Assembly (NCBI GenBank): GCA_017886205.1
Contig: JAFNEO010000058.1
Location: forward strand, 1 to 64,000
Length of the DNA: 64,000 nt
From: Candidatus Aminicenantota bacterium
GTDB taxonomy: Bacteria; Acidobacteriota; Aminicenantia; Aminicenantales; UBA8522
Reading direction: 5' to 3'
Position 1 is the stretch's first letter; every line of letters starts with the position of its first letter. This document shows, piece after piece, positions 59,389 through 64,000 of this stretch. The notes under the pieces were generated by a model. It ran no database searches, was not told the DNA's origin, and saw only the letters and a program-made list of their open reading frames with translations. The position numbers and the translations under genes were made by a program.

Positions 59389-60591
59389 CTAAAACAACTC
59401 GACACCGGCGAAGGCAAGCGGAGAGAGGGAGCCGTCGGCGGAGCTCGCGCCGTAGTCGATCCTATAGCCAAGGCCGACGCCCGCGACCAGAGATACCCGC
59501 GGCGACAGCTCGATGGCCAGGGCTCCCCTGGCCGATATGACATGACGGTCGGGAGTGCCTTTGAGGTGGCGGAAAAGAGTGCTGTTGTCGAGATAGAGGT
59601 AGCCCGCATCGACGTCGATCCTCTTCTTGGAGCCGCCTCCGCCGGAGGCGCGAAGGGGAAAGGCGTAGCCATACTGGAAGCCGTAGGCGAGACAGGCTTC
59701 GATACTCTGGGGGAGGTTGATGACCCCCGCATATAGGATGGAATAAAACCTCTTGGCCCAGATCTTCACCCCCGTATTAAGAAGGGAAACGCTGCCTGCC
59801 CAGGCGGCCATCTGGACACGGCGGTCCTCCTTGCGGGTCAGGTTGACCAGGCCGATGGGGATGCCTTCGATTTCATCGGCAACATTGACCAGCCCGATCT
59901 GGACACCCGTCAGGCGCCCGGCCACGTTGAAAAGCCCCGCCTGCAGACCCCGGCAGGTCTCTCCGGTGACGTTCATCAAACCCGCGACCTGAAGGGCCCG
60001 GCTGTTCTCTCCGGCCACGTTGAAGAGTCCGGACACCTGGATTCCGTCCAGGTCCTCTCCCGCCACGCTAAACAAGCCAGAGACCTGAAAGCCCTTGGCG
60101 GCCTGACCGGCGACACTGAAAAGCCCGGAGACCTGGCCTCCCTTCAAGCGCTCGCCGGCTACAGCGAATAGTCCGGCGATTTGCAGCCCTGTGAACTCCT
60201 CACCAGCAACACTGCCTAGTCCGGCCCATTGGACGCCCTCGCCCCGGTCTCCGGCCGCGCAGATCAACCCGGCTGCTTGTCCGCCTTTCATGGACTCGCC
60301 GGCCGCGGCGATCAAGCCGGCCAGTTGAATCCCCTCGAGCGATCCCTCGAGGGCCGCGGCACCCAGGCTGAGGTCGAGACCGCGCACGCTGCCCAGGTGG
60401 CCGTAGAGGAGGCTCAGACTGAGGTTGGCAGTATCGAGCTTCGACCTGTTCATGCTCACGGGATAGAACAATGAGAGGTTGAGAACCCGGTGGCGCGGTG
60501 CCGGCTGTTTCGGCTTCGCTTCCTGTCCGGCCGGAGCGGACGGAACGAGGAATAACATCGATATCAAGACCACACTCGACATTTTTCTCAT
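59389..60591 (-). CDS. LA_2272-like surface-repeat protein (16-residue repeats)
   Basis: This 400-residue exported protein has a signal peptide (about 1-22) and then, from about residue 87, eight tandem 16-residue units of the type 'G-x-Q-V-S-G-L-F-S-V-A-G-E-x-x-x', followed by two or three shorter degenerate units to about 255. The alternating pattern suggests a beta-solenoid or repeated strands. The C-terminal third ('IEACLAYGFQYGYAFPL', 'IDVDAGYLYLDNS', ending 'LAFAGVELF') looks like outer-membrane beta-strands with a terminal Phe. It resembles the LA_2272-type surface-repeat family described from Leptospira. Function is unknown. Confidence 0.75.
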   Translation of the reverse strand: MRKMSSVVLISMLFLVPSAPAGQEAKPKQPAPRHRVLNLSLFYPVSMNRSKLDTANLSLSLLYGHLGSVRGLDLSLGAAALEGSLEGIQLAGLIAAAGESMKGGQAAGLICAAGDRGEGVQWAGLGSVAGEEFTGLQIAGLFAVAGERLKGGQVSGLFSVAGQAAKGFQVSGLFSVAGEDLDGIQVSGLFNVAGENSRALQVAGLMNVTGETCRGLQAGLFNVAGRLTGVQIGLVNVADEIEGIPIGLVNLTRKEDRRVQMAAWAGSVSLLNTGVKIWAKRFYSILYAGVINLPQSIEACLAYGFQYGYAFPLRASGGGGSKKRIDVDAGYLYLDNSTLFRHLKGTPDRHVISARGALAIELSPRVSLVAGVGLGYRIDYGASSADGSLSPLAFAGVELF

Positions 60592-60734
60592 GCTTACCTG
60601 CCTGGCTTGGATTTCGGAGGATCCGGTCCTCTTTATGAACTACGAAAAAACCAGACCAAAAGTTCAGCGGAGCCATCATCCGTCTTTACGTCTTCACCCC
60701 GGTTGGGTTAAGCTGGACCAATCGGGAGGAAAGG

Positions 60735-61889
60735 ATGAAAAGCATAAAAGTCGGTTTGATCGGAACGGGCTATATCGGCCTGGTCCACCTGGAAATGCTG
60801 CGCCGCATCGTCGGAGTCGAGGTCCTGGCCGTGGCCGACAAGAACCGGGAGCTGGCCATCCGGGCAGCGGAAAAATTGAAGATACCCAAGGTTTACGCGG
60901 GAGCCGACGAGCTTGTTGGGGATCGGGAGATCGACGTCATCCACAACTGCGCGCCCAACTACGTCCATTTCGAGATCAACCGCCGGGCTATCCTGGCCGG
61001 CAAAGAGGTCCTCTCGGAAAAACCCCTGTCCCTCAACTCGCGGGAATCGGCCGAGCTCGTCGAGCTGGCGAAAACGCACAACACCCTGACCGCCATCAAT
61101 TTCTGCTACCGATACTATCCGGTCGTCCAGGAGGCGGCCGCCCGCGCCCGCCGCGGGGACCTGGGAGAAGTCCGGGCCTTCCTGGGACATTTTCTTCAGG
61201 ACTGGCTGTTCTTTAAAACAGACTATTCCTGGCGCTTGGATCCCGAGATCGCAGGCGGCGCAAACGTCATCGCCGACCTGGGCAGCCACTGGTGCGACCT
61301 CGTCCAGTTCGTGACCGGGCGGAAAATCGCCGAGGTCATGGCCGAGCTCCACACCTGCCTCCCCAAGCGCCGCAAGCCGACGACCGGTCCCCTGTCTTTC
61401 AGCTCCCAGAAAGCCGCCGACTATGAGGACGTCGAGGTGAAGCTCGATGACTACGCTGCCCTGTTCATCCGTCTCGACAACGGGGCCAGGGGGAATTTCA
61501 CGACCTGCCAGGTGGCCGCCGGCCGTAAGGTCGACATCGAGCTCCAGGTTTTCGGGTCGAAAGAATCTTACGCCTGGAGCCACGTCCATCCCAATGCCCT
61601 CTGGATCGGCCATCGCGACCGCGGCAATGAGATTTTCTACGAGTCTTCGCAGCTTCAGGCGGAGGAAACCCAGAAATACGCTGCCCTCCCCACGGGACAC
61701 CCCATGGGATACCATGACGCCATCTATAACCTGTTCCGGGATTATTACGGCGCCCTGGCGGCAAAACGCGAAGACCGACCCTATAACGTCCATTTCCCCG
61801 ATTTTGAGACCGGCCACGAGGAGATGTGCGTTATCGACGCGGCCGTCGAATCGAATAAGCTGGGGAGATGGGTTAAAGTCCAGAGATAG
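60735..61889 (+). CDS. Gfo/Idh/MocA-family oxidoreductase
   Basis: This 384-residue NAD(P)-dependent sugar oxidoreductase has the N-terminal Rossmann motif 'KVGLIGTGYIGLVHLEMLRRI', then 'DVIHNCAPNYVHFEINRRAILAGKEVLSEKPLSLN', whose EKP motif holds the catalytic Lys, and the C-terminal alpha/beta domain ('DLGSHWCDLVQFVTG', 'ARGNFTTCQVAAGRKVDIELQVFGSKESYAW'). GGGAGGAAAGG precedes the ATG. It stands alone. The sugar or cyclitol substrate is unknown. Confidence 0.94.
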   Translation: MKSIKVGLIGTGYIGLVHLEMLRRIVGVEVLAVADKNRELAIRAAEKLKIPKVYAGADELVGDREIDVIHNCAPNYVHFEINRRAILAGKEVLSEKPLSLNSRESAELVELAKTHNTLTAINFCYRYYPVVQEAAARARRGDLGEVRAFLGHFLQDWLFFKTDYSWRLDPEIAGGANVIADLGSHWCDLVQFVTGRKIAEVMAELHTCLPKRRKPTTGPLSFSSQKAADYEDVEVKLDDYAALFIRLDNGARGNFTTCQVAAGRKVDIELQVFGSKESYAWSHVHPNALWIGHRDRGNEIFYESSQLQAEETQKYAALPTGHPMGYHDAIYNLFRDYYGALAAKREDRPYNVHFPDFETGHEEMCVIDAAVESNKLGRWVKVQR

Positions 61890-61946
61890 GGAGCACCGGT
61901 CAGGGTCATCCAGAGTCTCAGCGATTCTGCCAGAGTCTCGACGGGA

Positions 61947-61975
61947 TTGACTTTCCCTTTATTTCGGCCTATATT
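61947..61975 (+). promoter_or_regulatory. Promoter of the M16 protease pair
   Basis: TTGACT (61947-61952), 17-bp spacer, TATATT (61970-61975). The leader of about 60 nt carries AAAGGAGGAG before the ATG. Confidence 0.7.
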
Positions 61976-62043
61976 TTCAGTATCCGAGTTTTGATCGGGG
62001 GAAATCCTAGCCAGCATCTAAATTTTAATCCAAAGGAGGAGTC

Positions 62044-63555
62044 ATGAAGAGATCGCGACTGACCCTGTTCCTTTTCGCCTTCCTCATCTTGTTCTCGCTT
62101 GCCCATCCTTCCGCATCCGCTCAGGGCTTCGCCGACAAGGTCAAAGAATTTACGCTCACCAACGGCCTGCGCTTTTTCGTCTACGAACGGCCGCAGGTCC
62201 CGACTTTTGCCGGCATGATCATGGTCAAAGTCGGGAGCGTGGATGAACGCAAGGGGGAGACCGGCCTCGCCCATTTTTTCGAGCACATGGCCTTCAAGGG
62301 CACGTCGGTCATGGGCGCCCGCGACTACGAGAAGGAAAAGCCCATCCTCGAGGAGATGGACCGGATCGGTGATGATTTGGCCGCCGAGTACCTCAAGGGC
62401 GACCGGGCCGACCAGGCCAAGATGAAAGATCTCAAGGACAAGCTCAAGGCGCTCCAGGAGGAGCACCGCAAATACGTCGTCAAGGACGAGCTCGACAAGA
62501 TCTATTCCGAAAACGGCGGCGAGTTCCTGAACGCCTCCACCGGCAACGATTCCACTCAATACTTCGTCATGCTACCCTCGAACCGGCTCGAACTCTGGTT
62601 CCTGATCGAGTCCGAGCGCTTCAAAGACCTCGTCTTCCGCGAGTTCTATTCCGAACGCGACGTCATCGCCGAGGAGCGCCGCATGGGCATAGACAACACC
62701 CCGGACGGCCTCCTCCGCGACGAATTCTCCAACATCGCCTATGTCCTCCACCCCTACCGTCACACAGTTGTCGGCTACATGGAGGATATCCAGTCATACA
62801 CCAAGGCGAAAGCCGTCAATTTCTTTAAGACCTTCTACATCCCCAACAATATGGTGGCCGCCGTGGTCGGCGATGTGAAGCTCGAGGAGGTCAAGCGCCT
62901 GGCCGAGAAATATTTCGGCGACATACCGAGGGGTGCGGATCCGCCGCGGCCCACCGAGCTTGAGCCCGAACAACGGGGCGAGCGCCAGGTCACCACCTGG
63001 TTCGAAGCAGAGCCCCGATTCATGATGGGCTATCACATGCCCGGCCCGGCCGAAAAAGACAACCTCACCCTGAGCCTGGCCAGCATGATCCTGAGCCGCG
63101 GCAGCTCTTCGCGTCTCTACCGCGACCTCGTCACCAACAAGAAAATCGCCGTCTCCGTCTTCGCCTCGGCCTCCGCCAACCGTTATCCCGCGCTCTTTAT
63201 GATACAGGGCCAGCCGCGCCATCCCAACACGGCCCAGGACCTCGAAAAAGCGGTGCTCGAGCACCTCGACCGCCTGAAAAAGGAACCCGTCACGCAGGCT
63301 GAAATCGACAAATCGATCAACCAGGCCGAAGCCGCTCTCTACCGGTCCATCGGTTTCGCCGACAACGTCTTCCTGGCCATGCGGCTGCTCAGAAACGTCA
63401 TCATCTTTGACGACATGGATGCGGACTGGAAGCGGGTCGAAGCGCTGAAGAAGATCACGCCCGAAGAGATCATGGCGGCGGCCAACGCGTGCTTCACGGA
63501 GACCAACCGCACCGTCGGCATCCTTCTCCGCAAGGAAAAGGGAGGTGAAAAATGA
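62044..63555 (+). CDS. M16-family zinc protease (catalytic subunit)
   Basis: This 503-residue secreted peptidase has a signal peptide ('LTLFLFAFLILFSLAHPSASAQ') and the inverted zinc motif HFFEH in 'GLAHFFEHMAFKGTS' (about residues 78-82). The third ligand is probably Glu in 'YSERDVIAEERRM'. The C-terminal domain includes 'FFKTFYIPNNMVAAVVGDVKLEEV', as in processing-peptidase-like M16B proteins. It is coupled by a TGA/ATG overlap to a second M16 gene, so the pair may form a heterodimer of active and inactive subunits. It likely degrades peptides in the periplasm. Confidence 0.94.
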   Translation: MKRSRLTLFLFAFLILFSLAHPSASAQGFADKVKEFTLTNGLRFFVYERPQVPTFAGMIMVKVGSVDERKGETGLAHFFEHMAFKGTSVMGARDYEKEKPILEEMDRIGDDLAAEYLKGDRADQAKMKDLKDKLKALQEEHRKYVVKDELDKIYSENGGEFLNASTGNDSTQYFVMLPSNRLELWFLIESERFKDLVFREFYSERDVIAEERRMGIDNTPDGLLRDEFSNIAYVLHPYRHTVVGYMEDIQSYTKAKAVNFFKTFYIPNNMVAAVVGDVKLEEVKRLAEKYFGDIPRGADPPRPTELEPEQRGERQVTTWFEAEPRFMMGYHMPGPAEKDNLTLSLASMILSRGSSSRLYRDLVTNKKIAVSVFASASANRYPALFMIQGQPRHPNTAQDLEKAVLEHLDRLKKEPVTQAEIDKSINQAEAALYRSIGFADNVFLAMRLLRNVIIFDDMDADWKRVEALKKITPEEIMAAANACFTETNRTVGILLRKEKGGEK

Positions 63556-64000
63556 GACCCGATCGAAACAAGTGGCTCGTTCTCGCTGTCGCGGGGATTC
63601 TTCTTGTGGCCTTTGCTTTCTCACCGTCTGCAGTCCAGGCCCAGAAAGATCCGAAGACGCTCAAGTTCGCCGACCTCGAGTTCAAGGCGCAGAAGCCGGG
63701 AATGGCAGCGGTCAAGAAGGGGGTTGCCTTTTACTTCAAAGAAGATCACGAGCAGCCGGTCATCAACGGCACGATCATCATCAAGACAGGAAGCCTTTAC
63801 GAACCGGCCGACCGGGTGGGACTGGGATCCCTGGCCATGAGGATGCTCAAGGCCGGCGGCACCAAAACCCTCGCCCCGGATGCGCTCGAGGAGAAACTCG
63901 ATTTCCTCGGCTCGACCGTCGGTTCTTTTGCCGGGCTCGAATTTTCCGAGGTCAGCCTCTGGACTCTGAGCAAGAATTTCGATGAGACCTGGAAGGTGCT
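63552..64000 (+). CDS. M16-family protein, non-catalytic type (partial, cut at window end)
   Basis: About 149 codons are visible before the window ends. A signal peptide ('WLVLAVAGILLVAFAFSPSAVQAQ') is followed by an M16 N-terminal fold ('GVAFYFKEDHEQPVINGTIIIKTGSLYEP', 'GLGSLAMRMLKAGGTKTLAPDALEEKLDFLGS'). At the zinc-motif position this reads 'LGSLAMRML' instead of H-x-x-E-H, so this copy lacks catalytic residues. GGAGGTGAAAA precedes the ATG, and it overlaps the stop of the catalytic gene. Confidence 0.9.
   Translation, partial: MRPDRNKWLVLAVAGILLVAFAFSPSAVQAQKDPKTLKFADLEFKAQKPGMAAVKKGVAFYFKEDHEQPVINGTIIIKTGSLYEPADRVGLGSLAMRMLKAGGTKTLAPDALEEKLDFLGSTVGSFAGLEFSEVSLWTLSKNFDETWKV

Noticed and set aside
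1-64000. CRISPR arrays, tRNA or rRNA genes, insertion-sequence transposases, prophage genes
   Set aside because: Gaps were read on both strands; no regularly spaced repeats, tRNA cloverleafs, rRNA motifs, transposase or phage genes were recognised.

Overview
The window is GC-rich bacterial chromosomal DNA with about 49 protein-coding loci on both strands. Gene content suggests the candidate phylum Aminicenantes or a close Acidobacteriota relative: a tricorn-like S41 protease, a GWxTD lipoprotein, TPR/S-layer-homology lipoproteins, a 16-residue surface-repeat protein, paired M16 proteases and secreted acetamidase/ceramidase-like enzymes. This assignment is an inference from family content; there is no rRNA or tRNA to confirm it.

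Layout. 0.3-5.2 kb (minus): ribosomal/tRNA maturation operon rpsP-khpA-rimM-trmD-rplS-rnhB plus a large TPR gene, from a near-consensus promoter. 5.3-13 kb: a decayed Na+/solute symporter, a complete tricorn-like protease, then an accessory patch (glycosyltransferase, VapBC) ending in a relic of a second tricorn gene. 13-18.5 kb: VKOR-DsbA fusion, stomatin-like protein, GWxTD lipoprotein, a DUF1355 protein and a frameshifted ceramidase-like gene. 18.6-22.3 kb: AsmA/YdbH-like giant protein with a YdbL/DUF1318 partner. 22.3-27 kb: ffh, accB-accC, a PA-IL-like lectin domain protein and an inositol monophosphatase. 27-29.8 kb: HlyD adaptor, ABC ATPase and Yip1-type membrane protein. 30.1-36.3 kb: PATAN-like protein, a 26-aa membrane micro-ORF, miaA, hflX, TPR-SLH lipoprotein, pgsA and a PlsC-like protein. 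36.4-39.6 kb: 59-aa protein, BON-LysM protein, YpfJ-type metalloprotease and a beta-lactamase-fold hydrolase. 39.7-46.8 kb (minus): exopolysaccharide cluster with a polyprenyl glycosylphosphotransferase and five glycosyltransferases. 46.9-54 kb: M20 peptidase, histone-deacetylase-like hydrolase, proline dehydrogenase, aldo/keto reductase and pyruvate phosphate dikinase. 54.4-64 kb: C45/Ntn-type hydrolase, metallophosphoesterase, ARPP-1-like protein, nitroreductase, wHTH remnant, acetamidase/formamidase with a possible -1 frameshift, surface-repeat protein, Gfo/Idh/MocA oxidoreductase and two M16 proteases (the second cut by the window end).

Non-coding structure is the most unusual part. A long intergenic element occurs three times (1-299 minus, 29784-30034 plus, 53917-54233 plus). 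Its core hairpin keeps its pairing through three compensatory base-pair changes. Short 'TGGGGACAC' REP-like motifs recur in three other gaps. Many promoters can be read directly: classical -35/-10 pairs with 16-18 bp spacing, and several extended -10 (TGnTATAAT) promoters. At least four genes have the -10 box only 6-9 bases before the start codon and no Shine-Dalgarno, implying leaderless mRNAs. The acetamidase gene has a twin-arginine signal start joined to the body by an in-frame U UUA AAA slippery heptamer directly before a stop.

The genes describe a heterotroph degrading peptides and amides, with envelope lipid-transport and surface-polysaccharide functions, and signs of gene decay at five or six places.
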